This document shows positions 8,883 through 17,336 of a stretch of DNA of 64,000 nucleotides, piece after piece. How positions within the stretch are numbered: position 1 is the first letter of the stretch; each line of letters opens with the position of its first letter. The notes under the pieces are model-generated. The model was not told the DNA's origin. It ran no database searches and saw nothing but the letters and a program-made list of their open reading frames with translations. The DNA lies in assembly GCA_019744775.1 (NCBI GenBank), contig JAIETZ010000003.1, positions 62,001-126,000 of the forward strand, written 5' to 3'. The stretch is from Candidatus Obscuribacterales bacterium. GTDB taxonomy: Bacteria > Cyanobacteriota > Vampirovibrionia > Obscuribacterales > Obscuribacteraceae. The position numbers and the translations under genes are program-made.

Positions 8883-9214
8883 TGGAAATTACCTACGCGG
8901 ATTTTGAAAAGGTCGAAATAAGAGTAGGCAAGATTGTAAGAGTTGAGGAATTTGCCAAGGCTCGAAAGCCGGCATTTAAACTGTGGATTGATTTTGGTCC
9001 ACTAGGTACAAAGCAATCGAGCGCGCAGATAACGAAGTTCTACAATACGGAAGAGCTAGTTGGGCGACAAGTTGTTGCCGTCGTTAACTTTCCACCTCGT
9101 CAGGTAGCAGATTTCATGTCTGAGGTGCTTGTCTTAGGCGCCGTGCCCGTAGATGGTGATGTTATTTTGTTGAAGCCTGATCAAGAAGTTGAATTGGGAG
9201 CGAGGATTTCGTAG
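8882..9214 (+). CDS. csaA: CsaA-like tRNA-binding protein
   Basis: 110 residues, the full length of a stand-alone tRNA-binding OB-fold domain like CsaA and the C-terminal domain of MetRS. Conserved pieces are FEKVEIRVGKI near the start, the KLWIDFGPLG strand, SSAQIT, and VNFPPRQVADFMSEVLVLG. It overlaps the mnmG stop by one base (TAATG), and its own stop overlaps the next GTG, so it is the middle gene of a coupled operon. A role in tRNA binding or chaperoning fits the mnmG neighbour. Confidence 0.9.
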   Translation: MEITYADFEKVEIRVGKIVRVEEFAKARKPAFKLWIDFGPLGTKQSSAQITKFYNTEELVGRQVVAVVNFPPRQVADFMSEVLVLGAVPVDGDVILLKPDQEVELGARIS

Positions 9215-9705
9215 TGGATAATGACAATAGCACCTGGAAGAAGCTCATGGATGCCGGTAATTTGGCATTCGAGAAAAGGCGCCTTGCTGATGTGGAACGG
9301 CTGTATGCGGAAGCCATTAAAGAGGCAGTGAAATTCGCAGACGATGATCCGCGTCTTGCGTATACATATAATAATTACGCTGCTTTGTGCCATAGCCAAG
9401 GCAAGTATGCATTTGCGGAGAACTATTACCAGAAGGCTCTTGAGATAAACGAGAAGAATTGCGGAGCTGATAGTCTAGAAGTCGCGCAGAATTTGCACAA
9501 TCTGGCGATTGTCTACAGCGCCAAGCTTCGCTACGACGAAGCGGAGTCGTTGTATCAGCGCTCACTGGAAATCAAAGAAAAGCATCTGGGTGCGGACCAC
9601 AAAGACTTAGTATCCAACCTGAAAAACTACGCCCGCCTATTAAAGACAATGAAGCGCGATGAAGAAGCGCAGAAGCTAGAGTCGCGTGCTGCGGCGATAG
9701 GGTAG
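9214..9705 (+). CDS. Kinesin-light-chain-type TPR protein
   Basis: 163-residue cytosolic protein built of TPR units of the kinesin light chain type: YNNYAALCHSQGKYAFAENYYQKALEI followed by LHNLAIVYSAKLRYDEAESLYQRSLEI, then a final partial unit ending in MKRDEEAQKLE. Probably a protein-interaction scaffold; partner unknown. The GTG start overlaps the csaA stop by one base. It ends 6 bases before the convergent kinase gene. Confidence 0.85.
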   Translation: MDNDNSTWKKLMDAGNLAFEKRRLADVERLYAEAIKEAVKFADDDPRLAYTYNNYAALCHSQGKYAFAENYYQKALEINEKNCGADSLEVAQNLHNLAIVYSAKLRYDEAESLYQRSLEIKEKHLGADHKDLVSNLKNYARLLKTMKRDEEAQKLESRAAAIG

Positions 9706-9711
9706 TTGTTT

Positions 9712-12009
9712 TTAACCCGCCGGTAGCGTGAAATACACCAGCGTTCCGCGACCTGACTCCGACTCAGCCCAGATGCGGCCACCTATTCTCTCGATGTTAT
9801 TCCTGACCACATACATCGCCAACCGCGAAGCATAACTGTCTTCCGGATGCTTGCCTTGAATAAATCCCACGAACATGTCATTGACGTCTTCTGTCGACAA
9901 CGCTGGGCCGGAACTCGACACGCTCATTCTAACTTCGTTCGCCTTCAAGACGCTCTCGACGCGTATACGTCCGCCGGGTGCTGTGATGTCGAGCATCTTG
10001 CGCAGAAGCTCGACTATTACGTTGCGTAACACATCTTTGTCGGAATTGACTGTAGGCAAGCCGGTGACTGTCTTGTAGTCCAGCATCAATTGGCGCTCAC
10101 GGGCCAATGCTGACACTTCTTCCAAGCAATCAGCGACAAGCCTTGTTATTACGGTAGGCTCGCGCGGCGTAGTGGACGATGGTATTGTGCCGCCGTAAAT
10201 CATAAGCAGGCTGTCGACAACAGCAAGCAGTTGCACGTAGTGAGTATGCAGTTGCGCCAAGCCCTGTCCAACTGAAGCGTGCATTGTTTGTGACGCATTG
10301 GCAAGCAGCGCATTCCATGTGGGTTCGGCTGACGACAACGGCGTGCGAATAGAATCCGTCAGGAAAGTGACAATTTCTTGGCGCAGCGAAGCGGCCTCCG
10401 TGTGCAAAGTCTTATCGCGCAACACAAGAATATATCCTTGAATTACAGTGTTATCTTGCATGATTGGCTGCAAGTGGGCAAAAACTTCGACGACCCTCTT
10501 TTGCTGTCTGTGATAGATAAAGCCTTCCGGGAAAAAGGCGTTAAGAAGCTCGCCCGGCTCATTGGACCGTTTAGAAAATGCAGTAGCATCTCCATCCGGC
10601 GGATCACCTGGTTTTTTCACTAGGTCGTAACAATAACGTCCGGCGACTTCCGCCTCTGTTGAGCCCAGCCAGTTGAGGAATGCCGGATTGGCGGAAACGA
10701 TATTGCCGAATTGATCAAGAAATAGAAATCCTTCGTTGGCTATTTGAATTACAGAGTCTAATTTTTGTTGCAGCAAGACAGCTTGTTGATTTGCGTAATT
10801 TATTTGTTTGGCTGTCTCAGCTATCTGCCTTGTCTGTGAAGCTACCTGGCGATTCAATGTATTTATCTGGCTGTTCGCTGCTTCTAATTGATCAACAGAT
10901 ACACCGGAATCCCCTTCACTCGAAAGCAATTGTGTCTTCAAACTCTGCACTGACGAGCGCAGAGACGCAACAGCCGTATCCATCAACTCCCCAAGTTCCA
11001 GAAACTCTCCCTTGAGTACATCGAGTGCAGGCAGTGATGACTTTTGTGCCGCCAAATCCTTGGCTCTTTGGATCAAGAACTTTATCGAAGACGATGTATA
11101 AGTACCAATTGAATTAGCGAAGAACAAAGCCAGCAACAATGCCAAAATAGCCGACACGGCTGACTGTATTCCAATGCCCATCAGTTGTGGCTTGATATCG
11201 GCTACAGGTGTCGTAATTAGGATAATGCCAACTAGGTCTTTCTCCGGCGATTCTTCAAACAAAAGAAACGGCCAATACATTTTGTCGCCCACTTCCGTTA
11301 CTTTGAGTGGTGGCGTTGTCCCTTTGCTTAATGAGTCGAGATAACCGCCGTCCTTATTGAGCAGACCTGTTGTAATAACCGTTACTCGTTTATCCTTCGC
11401 TGAATACAACGCAGCGTCGACGTTGGTTATGTGTGCCGGCATCAGTGCCATTTTGGTAACAAAGCCTGTCAGTAAATCTAGATTTATTGCTTGTGTTACT
11501 ATCACTGCTCCGCCCTGATAGGGTATCGGAACAATTGCCGTAATACACGGAGCGCCGGTAACGCTAATGGTGGTCGAACCTTTCACCTTCTCGCGCGTAG
11601 AAATAGCCTTGTTGTATAAGAAGCCTTGATCGGGTACTGGGTATCCTGATTTAGACGGTGTTTCGCTTGAGTAGACTACATAGTTGTGGTCATCAACGAC
11701 AATTACTGAAGCTTCACTTTCGGCTCTATCGATAAGCGCATTTGCTTCGCGGCCAATTCTGTCCTTGTTTTTAGAAGAGTAGGCAGAATTAAACCCGGGA
11801 CTTTCCAAAAGAGACAACGCCAATCTTTCGTTGCCGTTTGCAATAGCGAGCATGTCGTCACCCAGCTGTTTTTTTGATGTCTCCAGCTTTTCTGTCGCGC
11901 TATCGTGAACTGATTTGTAGAGATTGAAAACGCCAAGGGCGGCACTGCTTATGACCATGACCACAATCACGGTAATGAAAGCGAAATTGAGTTTTGCCGT
12001 TAGTCCCAA
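9712..12009 (-). CDS. Membrane sensor with PAS and degenerate histidine kinase core
   Basis: 765 residues: TM1 at about 9-30, an extracytoplasmic sensor of about 245 residues (Cache-like by layout), TM2 at about 277-300, a coiled coil at about 345-418, PAS at about 418-530, then a kinase-like core. The core has lost key residues. The phosphoacceptor site reads TDSIRTPL, with Asp552 where His is expected. The N-box Asn is Lys671. The G1 Asp and second Gly are Ser699 and Ala703, and the G2 glycines are missing (ASRL). Only the terminal GRGTLVYFTLP strand is normal. It is likely a pseudokinase that transmits signals without phosphotransfer. No response regulator is adjacent. Confidence 0.88.
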   Translation of the reverse strand: MGLTAKLNFAFITVIVVMVISSAALGVFNLYKSVHDSATEKLETSKKQLGDDMLAIANGNERLALSLLESPGFNSAYSSKNKDRIGREANALIDRAESEASVIVVDDHNYVVYSSETPSKSGYPVPDQGFLYNKAISTREKVKGSTTISVTGAPCITAIVPIPYQGGAVIVTQAINLDLLTGFVTKMALMPAHITNVDAALYSAKDKRVTVITTGLLNKDGGYLDSLSKGTTPPLKVTEVGDKMYWPFLLFEESPEKDLVGIILITTPVADIKPQLMGIGIQSAVSAILALLLALFFANSIGTYTSSSIKFLIQRAKDLAAQKSSLPALDVLKGEFLELGELMDTAVASLRSSVQSLKTQLLSSEGDSGVSVDQLEAANSQINTLNRQVASQTRQIAETAKQINYANQQAVLLQQKLDSVIQIANEGFLFLDQFGNIVSANPAFLNWLGSTEAEVAGRYCYDLVKKPGDPPDGDATAFSKRSNEPGELLNAFFPEGFIYHRQQKRVVEVFAHLQPIMQDNTVIQGYILVLRDKTLHTEAASLRQEIVTFLTDSIRTPLSSAEPTWNALLANASQTMHASVGQGLAQLHTHYVQLLAVVDSLLMIYGGTIPSSTTPREPTVITRLVADCLEEVSALARERQLMLDYKTVTGLPTVNSDKDVLRNVIVELLRKMLDITAPGGRIRVESVLKANEVRMSVSSSGPALSTEDVNDMFVGFIQGKHPEDSYASRLAMYVVRNNIERIGGRIWAESESGRGTLVYFTLPAG

Positions 12010-12098
12010 GGAAAAACCCCCAACTAATCAGCTTATCCCCCTCAGATTTACCTTTAAATCAAAAGAAGGAGATTTGAAATGAATATTCTTCATGTAGC

Positions 12099-12115
12099 GG
12101 CGCATTGCATGCGCC
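12099..12115. repeat. Dispersed palindrome, copy 1
   Basis: GGCGCATTGCATGCGCC with GTAGC on its left, between the degenerate kinase and the MshEN-like gene. Its core matches copies near 12562, 22724, 44750 and 51935. All copies are intergenic. Confidence 0.7.
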
Positions 12116-12123
12116 AATAATCT

Positions 12124-12384
12124 TTATCCGACTGATCCGGCTTTGCGCAGTTCAGCTTGGACTTGAATGGCGTGGATGAGTTGATTGGGACCACAATAGC
12201 CAAGCTCAAGCAGAATCTGACCTAGCGGCTTTTGCTCTTTGCCTGTGGCTACATCCTGAGTCTGGATATTTAGAGCTTCGTCCAGCTGATAAATTGTGAT
12301 GTAACCCAACTGGACCAAAATTTGACCAAGCAAGGTTTTGCTCGATTCAGGCGGTCTGGCATTTTTGGAAGATCCGGTTGTCAT
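12124..12384 (-). CDS. Stand-alone MshEN-like (GspE N-terminal) domain protein
   Basis: 86 residues made almost only of two similar segments: LLGQILVQLGYITIYQLDEALNIQ and LGQILLELGYCGPNQLIHAIQVQ. This is the repeat pattern of the N-terminal domain of type II secretion/MSHA ATPases, which in MshEN binds cyclic di-GMP. No ATPase domain follows. The first 15 residues are polar and probably disordered. It lies 29 bases downstream of the SRP RNA gene and before the degenerate kinase on the same strand. Ligand binding is inference; the linker between the two segments is longer than in classical MshEN. Confidence 0.75.
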   Translation of the reverse strand: MTTGSSKNARPPESSKTLLGQILVQLGYITIYQLDEALNIQTQDVATGKEQKPLGQILLELGYCGPNQLIHAIQVQAELRKAGSVG

Positions 12385-12410
12385 ATTTTTGGCTTTCTTT
12401 ATGGATTAAG

Positions 12411-12497
12411 ACCGCTGGACACACCCGAAGGTGACAACTTATGGCTGCTGGGTTTCCCCCCTGACCAGGTTCGTTGGTCCTCGCCGTGCCCAACGAT
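12411..12497 (-). ncRNA. ffs: Signal recognition particle RNA (4.5S, small bacterial type)
   Basis: On the minus strand the domain IV signature is clear: GGTCAGG, a GGG-GAAA-CCC hairpin, then AGCAGCC. The ends pair over 10 bases (CGTTGGGCAC near 12486-12495 with GTGTCCAGCG near 12413-12422, counting G-U pairs), closing an RNA of about 85 nt. A perfect TATAAT lies 8-10 bases upstream of the 5' end. The 5' and 3' ends are set by pairing and are approximate. The protein partner ffh is at 52584-54071. Confidence 0.93.
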
Positions 12498-12504
12498 CTG
12501 TATC

Positions 12505-12510
12505 ATTATA
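12505..12510 (-). promoter_or_regulatory. -10 box of the SRP RNA promoter
   Basis: A perfect TATAAT on the minus strand ends 8-9 bases before the first paired base of the SRP RNA. No good -35 hexamer is seen at the proper spacing (TTATTG at 17 bases is weak). Confidence 0.6.
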
Positions 12511-12560
12511 GATCATCAGGAAGTTCCCAATAAGTTCAAAAACCTAAAAGTTTAGGCGTA

Positions 12561-12580
12561 CGGGCGCATTGCATGTGCGT
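12561..12580. repeat. Dispersed palindrome, copy 2 (imperfect)
   Basis: GTACGGGCGCATTGCATGTGCG, one mismatch in the right arm relative to copy 1. It lies between the SRP RNA promoter and the divergent histidine kinase gene. The rest of 12581-12780 holds no gene that I can support; an 8-base direct repeat TGCGATAA occurs at 12598 and 12630. Confidence 0.6.
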
Positions 12581-12787
12581 TGCCCTGTGCGGCAAAATGC
12601 GATAATGTGACACCAAAAGCGGTATCACTTGCGATAAAAGGACGGCAGGCGCTTGCATCCCGGCAACAGGGGCCTGTCTATACAGCAGGTGTATCCCCCA
12701 TTCGAGGTATACGCGTGAAATATTTTGACTTTTCGAGCAAATTTTATCGGCTAAGTCTCTAATTAGAGTCCATTAATTCTTGACATC

Positions 12788-12796
12788 TGATATGAT
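12788..12796 (+). promoter_or_regulatory. Extended -10 promoter for PAS histidine kinase
   Basis: TGATATGAT fits an extended -10 (TGn-TATGAT), about 77 bases before the kinase start. A TTGACA at 12779-12784 is too close to act as its -35, so the assignment rests on the extended -10 alone. Confidence 0.4.
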
Positions 12797-12873
12797 TTTA
12801 AGGGGGTTGTTCGAGCTGAAACAACAAAAATTGGTCGGTCCTGTCCCTTGTTTGCAGGACCTGGGTGGTAACC

Positions 12874-13989
12874 ATGGCCAAATGTTCGCCGAAGCAGGAA
12901 CGTACAAGTGAAAAGGTATCCACTAATGCCTATGCAGCGGCAATTTTGGAAGCTTCTCCGATTTGCATGTTCTACTGTAATGAAAGTGGTCACTGTTTAT
13001 ATGTGAATCCGGCTTATCGAAAGCTGACTGGGTTCGAAATTGAAGATGGATGCAGTTGGGAAGATGTCTTGCATGCAGAAGATCGCGCGCGTGTTGTTAC
13101 CGAATGGAAATTAGCGTGCGCTGTAGGTGCGCCGTTTGAAAATACTTGTCGTTTTGTTTGCAGCGATGAATCTATTGTATGGGTCAAAGTAACTGCCAAG
13201 AAAGTCGCGCAGGGCGACTTAATCGGCTACGTCGGCACGGTGGAAAATGTCACAGCCGTTAAAGATGGCGAACTAACCAAAATGAATGTATGGCGTTTGG
13301 AGCGCCTCGAAGAATTTGTAGCAACATTGGTTCACGATTTGAAAGCGCCTCTGGTTGGTGCTGAACGTGTACTGGAAATGTTGGTAAATAGATCGATGGG
13401 CGATTTGAACTCCCGTCAATTAGATGCAATTGCTCTTTTGAAAGCCGGCAATAATCACAAATTGAGCATGATTCAAAAACTGCTTGATGTTTATCTTTTG
13501 GAATCAGGACAACAAGAATTTCAATTTGAAACATTGAATGTGCGCACAGTTATTAGTGACAGCATTATTGATTCGGCCAAAATGGCTGAGCAGAAAAATA
13601 TTAGACTGGAGTTTGATTGCGGGATCAATTTGCATAATGTGGTTGCCGACAGAAAAGCCGTTGCTGAAGTGATTAATAATTTACTGCACAACGCTTTGAC
13701 TTATTCGCCTGAAGGCGGATTAGTGCAAGTGCAAGCACAGAATAACCACAAATACGTTGTGGTTCGCGTTGTTGATACTGGTCCTGGAATATCGCCTGAA
13801 GATCAAGCGTATTTGTTCTATCACTTTGCGCAAGGTCAAAGTGGCGGACACTACGTGGCAAACACCGGCTTCGGACTCTATATTAGTCGACTAATAGTAG
13901 AAGCACACGGCGGCACAATCAGCTGCCGTAGCGAAGAAGGACTAGGCTCCGTCTTTACCGTCATGCTTCCGTTCGAGGCAAAGAGGTAG
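12874..13989 (+). CDS. PAS-domain sensor histidine kinase
   Basis: Soluble sensor kinase of about 371 residues, no membrane segment. PAS domain at about 25-130 (ILEASPICMFYCNESG, YVNPAYRKLTGF), HisKA with LVHDLKAPL and its His near residue 154, and a complete HATPase_c: N-box NNLLHNALTYSPEGG, G1 DTGPGISPED, G2 TGFGLYIS. The start is taken as ATG 12874 with GGTGG before it; GTG 12865, with AGGA 5 bases upstream, is equally possible. It is transcribed away from the SRP RNA and pseudokinase group. No response regulator is visible in the window. Its stop codon abuts the stop of the convergent gene. Confidence 0.92.
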   Translation: MAKCSPKQERTSEKVSTNAYAAAILEASPICMFYCNESGHCLYVNPAYRKLTGFEIEDGCSWEDVLHAEDRARVVTEWKLACAVGAPFENTCRFVCSDESIVWVKVTAKKVAQGDLIGYVGTVENVTAVKDGELTKMNVWRLERLEEFVATLVHDLKAPLVGAERVLEMLVNRSMGDLNSRQLDAIALLKAGNNHKLSMIQKLLDVYLLESGQQEFQFETLNVRTVISDSIIDSAKMAEQKNIRLEFDCGINLHNVVADRKAVAEVINNLLHNALTYSPEGGLVQVQAQNNHKYVVVRVVDTGPGISPEDQAYLFYHFAQGQSGGHYVANTGFGLYISRLIVEAHGGTISCRSEEGLGSVFTVMLPFEAKR

Positions 13990-14463
13990 TTACTCGCCGG
14001 ACGCGACGTCGGGGCCGCCTTCGGACATGCCGTCTAAATTGTTGAAGCGCAAGAGTTCTCTGCGCCATTCAAGATCAGCTTGAGCTTCTTTGAGCAAGCC
14101 TTCCAATCCTTGGTAATCTGCAAACGACAAGTCGACAGCAACGCCAATATCAAATGTCAGTTTGACACGTTCGTATGTCGGCGTGCATGCCAGACAAGCC
14201 ATATGCTCAGGACCACAAATTTCAAACATGCGATTCTCGTCGCTTTGCACTGGATCTTTGCGCCAATTGATGTAGTCGCCAAATTCCTCATCTTCCATGC
14301 TCTGTTGAACAAGCAAGACCAAAGCTTGATACTGCTGCTGGTTTAAGTAAATGGTTATTTCTTGCCTGCGCAAATCCAAAGCCACTTCGCCGTTTTCCTT
14401 GTCTAGGTACAAGTCGGCAAAAGCGTTGGCAAAACTAATTTGGTAGGCGGTACTCGTTTTCAT
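13990..14463 (-). CDS. Conserved-looking hypothetical protein at end of heme operon
   Basis: Not recognised. From the ATG at 14461-14463 (AGAGGGAA upstream) it is 157 residues, acidic, no signal peptide or membrane segment. The first half is beta-rich (ISFANAFADLYLD, EVALDLRRQEITIYLN). A ...ICGPEHMACLACTP segment holds three Cys, and a second strand pair KLTFDIGVAVDLSFADY follows. It starts 24 bases after hemB on the same strand, so it is probably the last gene of the heme operon. The Cys/His cluster could bind heme or a metal, but that is a guess. Confidence 0.7.
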   Translation of the reverse strand: MKTSTAYQISFANAFADLYLDKENGEVALDLRRQEITIYLNQQQYQALVLLVQQSMEDEEFGDYINWRKDPVQSDENRMFEICGPEHMACLACTPTYERVKLTFDIGVAVDLSFADYQGLEGLLKEAQADLEWRRELLRFNNLDGMSEGGPDVASGE

Positions 14464-14487
14464 CAATTCCCTCTGTGCGCAGCGTGC

Positions 14488-15501
14488 TCAGGATAGCCAG
14501 GTGGCTACGTCCTTAGCATGATAGGTGATTATAATGTCGGCCCCAGCGCGAAAAATGCCGGTTAGAGTCTCCAATACAACCCTTCTTTCATCTATCCAGC
14601 CGTTGGCTGCAGCTGCCTTAATCATGGAGTATTCTCCTGAGACATTATATGCCGCAATTGGCAGGTTGGTTATCATTCTAGCTCTTGCGATGACATCTAG
14701 ATAGGCCAGGGCCGGTTTAACCATAACGACATCGGCGCCCTCGGCTATGTCCAGTTCTATTTCCCGGATGGCTTCCCGCCCGTTGGCAGGGTCCATCTGG
14801 TAGGAGGTGCGGTCGCCAAAGCGCGGGGCTGATTCGGCGGCTTCGCGGAATGGACCGTAAAAGCCAGAGGCGAACTTGGCACTGTAAGCCATTATTGGGA
14901 TGTTTTCAAAACCGTTTTTGTCTAAGCCTTTGCGAATTGCGCCTATTCTTCCATCCATCATGTCCGACGGAGCAATTATGTCGGCGCCTGCTTCAGCCTG
15001 TGAAATAGCGGCTTTCACCAAGATTTTTACGCTCTCGTCATTGTCTATGCCGTTGTCTGTGGCAATTCCACAGTGTCCATGGTCCATGTACTCACAAAGA
15101 CAAGTGTCGGCTATGACTATCATTTCCGGGAAAGCGTTTTTGATTGCTCTGATTGCTTCTTGTGTAATGCCTTCCTTGGCAAAAGCTTGGCTTGCTCTGT
15201 CATCCTTGTTCTCAGGTATACCGAACAAAATCACACCCTTGATACCTAGAGCTTGAACCTCTTCTACTTCTTTGAGCATCGAGTCAATGCTTTGCTGGTG
15301 AATGCCGGGCATGGAAGAAATTGGCTTCTTCACGCTGTTGCCCGGCACTATGAAAAGCGGATAGATGAGTTTTTCGACGGAGAGCTTTGTTTCACTGACT
15401 AAACCACGCAACGGGCTTGTCGCTCTCATGCGGCGCATGCGAACGGATGGGAAAGTTGCCTCGGATACGGCTGGTTTTGTCGTTATTGCCATGTTAGACA
15501 T
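14488..15501 (-). CDS. hemB: Delta-aminolevulinic acid dehydratase (porphobilinogen synthase)
   Basis: Condenses two 5-aminolevulinates to porphobilinogen. 337 residues. The zinc-site cysteines are present in DTCLCEYMDHGHCG, so this is the Zn-dependent type. The active-site lysine regions MAYSAKFASGFYGPFR and VMVKPALAYLD are intact. The start MSNMAITTK at 15501 follows an AT run without a clear ribosome site; Met4 is an alternative. Fourth gene of hemA-hemC-hemD-hemB, 59 bases after hemD. Confidence 0.95.
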   Translation of the reverse strand: MSNMAITTKPAVSEATFPSVRMRRMRATSPLRGLVSETKLSVEKLIYPLFIVPGNSVKKPISSMPGIHQQSIDSMLKEVEEVQALGIKGVILFGIPENKDDRASQAFAKEGITQEAIRAIKNAFPEMIVIADTCLCEYMDHGHCGIATDNGIDNDESVKILVKAAISQAEAGADIIAPSDMMDGRIGAIRKGLDKNGFENIPIMAYSAKFASGFYGPFREAAESAPRFGDRTSYQMDPANGREAIREIELDIAEGADVVMVKPALAYLDVIARARMITNLPIAAYNVSGEYSMIKAAAANGWIDERRVVLETLTGIFRAGADIIITYHAKDVATWLS

Positions 15502-15560
15502 ATATATATATTCGATTTACGCTCCGTTGACTTAAAAGTGGTTGCCAATCTGGCAGGAAT

Positions 15561-16397
15561 TTAATGGGAAAAGCGGTCGACAATGGCTTTGACTAATCCG
15601 TCTGTTGTAAACGTGGTTGCTTCGATGCAGTGAATTGCTGCCGGCAATTCCTTTTTGGCAGCCAGAGCCGTTTCCGGGCCAATTGCAGCCAGAGTTACTT
15701 TGGATAGTAATTGAGTCAAATCGATGTGGTTGTTCGCCTTTGCTTGCCGCTCAATTCCTAGTTGCAACAAGCGACTAAGACTACGCACTGTTTCTGAACT
15801 CATTATCGTTATGACGTTGAGTTTGTCATTTGCCAGCATATCTACGAGCGCATCTGCTTTGCTTTCCGGATCAATCGGCCCTTCCGTTTGGTAGGCAGTG
15901 ACTGCATCTACTAGGGCACCAGCTTCGTGTAATTTCTCCAGCAAATACTTGCGACCTACGTTGGTACGCGGCCAGAATATGCGAGTGCCTTTGAGATGTG
16001 GATATCCGGGAAATTCGCTGGCAAGACTTTCGGCTATGAATGCTGTGGGTGAAAATGTAGCTTCTAAGCCGAACTGTTTTAGCGCTTCAGCTGTGGCTGG
16101 ACCGATAGCTGCGATTTTCAATTGTTTGAAATCACCGACAGATTTATTCAGTGCCTGCACGCGTTCAATCACGGCATTCACTGCGTTGACACTGGCGAAG
16201 ATTACCCATTCGTATTCAGGCAGTGAATAAATGGCATCATCAAGCGGCTTGAAATCATCAGGAGGCTTAATAGAAATAACAGCCATTTCCGTCACGTCGG
16301 CACCCAGTGCGGTTAGCTTGGATGTGAGCTTCGATGCCTGGTGTGCGGAGCGCGTCACCAGGATAGACAAGTTTTTAAGTGATTTATTTTGAGACAT
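15561..16397 (-). CDS. hemD: Uroporphyrinogen-III synthase
   Basis: Closes hydroxymethylbilane with inversion of ring D. 278 residues in the two-lobed HemD fold: LSILVTRSAHQASKLTSKL at the start, the hinge region WVIFASVNAVNAVIERV, AAIGPATAEALKQFG, and the repeat in lobe two, VITIMSSETVRSLSRLL and LAAIGPETALAAKKE. HemD is poorly conserved, but the operon position between hemC and hemB supports the call. Its ATG (16395-16397) directly follows the TAA of hemC. Confidence 0.93.
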   Translation of the reverse strand: MSQNKSLKNLSILVTRSAHQASKLTSKLTALGADVTEMAVISIKPPDDFKPLDDAIYSLPEYEWVIFASVNAVNAVIERVQALNKSVGDFKQLKIAAIGPATAEALKQFGLEATFSPTAFIAESLASEFPGYPHLKGTRIFWPRTNVGRKYLLEKLHEAGALVDAVTAYQTEGPIDPESKADALVDMLANDKLNVITIMSSETVRSLSRLLQLGIERQAKANNHIDLTQLLSKVTLAAIGPETALAAKKELPAAIHCIEATTFTTDGLVKAIVDRFSH

Positions 16398-17336
16398 TTA
16401 CGGGGGTGAAACAGAGGCTGTTGTTGTTTTAAGTTGAGCAAGAATTTCTTCGGCGCCCATTTGTAGGAGTGAGTGCGCTAATTCGATTCCCATTGACTGG
16501 GCATTTTTGACTGGTCCGCTTGCAGACTTGCGCAAAATCTTGCTGCCATCCAGTGCCGCCACACAACCGGTGATATCTATCATGTTGTCTTTTTCTCTGG
16601 CGAGAACTCCGACGGGCACGGAGCAACCGCCGCCTAATTCGTTTAGAAATGCGCGCTCGGCTGTAATTTCTCCTCTGACAGAAGGGTTTTCGATAGCTTT
16701 GCACATAGCGAGAACATCTTTGTCATTCGCGCGGCACTCAACAGCAATGGCTGCTTGTCCGGCGGCAGGCAAGTTTACCGACGTATCAAAATATTCGGTT
16801 ATGTGTTGCGTGAGGTCCAAGCGAATAAGTCCGGCAGCGGCAAGAACCATCGCGTCACAAGCGCCGTCTGCATGCTTTTTTAAACGGGTGTCGATGTTGC
16901 CGCGAATGTCGGTAAAGATCAAATCCGGGCGTAAGGCTTTTAATTGAGCCAGGCGTCTACGGCTTGATGAAGCAACAGTTGCTCCTTTTGGTAAATTCAG
17001 AAAAGAAGTTTTGTTGTGGCTAATGAGAACATCGCGCGGATCTTCTCTGTCGAGAACAGAAGCAAGTGCCAGCCCCTCGATCATGTCTGTCGGCAAATCC
17101 TTGAGACTATGCACGACGAGATCAACTTCACCAGCCAGTAGGGCTTCTTCCAACTCTTTGACAAAAACACCGCGCGTGTCAAAAGCGAAGAGTGGCTTCT
17201 TCATGTCTTTTTCGGCATGAACCTTGATAGGTATTGTGACAAATTTTTGTCCGGGAAATGCTTGCTTCAGCTTAGCTAGTACGCTATTTGTTTGAAATAG
17301 CGCTAACTTGCTTTCGCGAGTACCAACTCGAATCAT
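16398..17336 (-). CDS. hemC: Porphobilinogen deaminase (hydroxymethylbilane synthase)
   Basis: Polymerises four porphobilinogens to hydroxymethylbilane. About 312 residues, with IRVGTRESKLALFQTN at the N-terminus, HSLKDLPTD, SSRRRLAQLKALRPDL, and the dipyrromethane-cofactor Cys in LGGGCSVPVG. The ATG at 17334-17336 overlaps the hemA stop (ATGA), so I prefer it to the upstream start of the same frame at 17351. Coupled to both hemA and hemD. Confidence 0.95.
   Translation of the reverse strand: MIRVGTRESKLALFQTNSVLAKLKQAFPGQKFVTIPIKVHAEKDMKKPLFAFDTRGVFVKELEEALLAGEVDLVVHSLKDLPTDMIEGLALASVLDREDPRDVLISHNKTSFLNLPKGATVASSSRRRLAQLKALRPDLIFTDIRGNIDTRLKKHADGACDAMVLAAAGLIRLDLTQHITEYFDTSVNLPAAGQAAIAVECRANDKDVLAMCKAIENPSVRGEITAERAFLNELGGGCSVPVGVLAREKDNMIDITGCVAALDGSKILRKSASGPVKNAQSMGIELAHSLLQMGAEEILAQLKTTTASVSPP

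Noticed and set aside
12543-12556. CCTAAA-AG-TTTAGG as a terminator
   Set aside because: It is perfect and followed by T residues on the minus strand, but very AT-rich and with no gene upstream on that strand to terminate.
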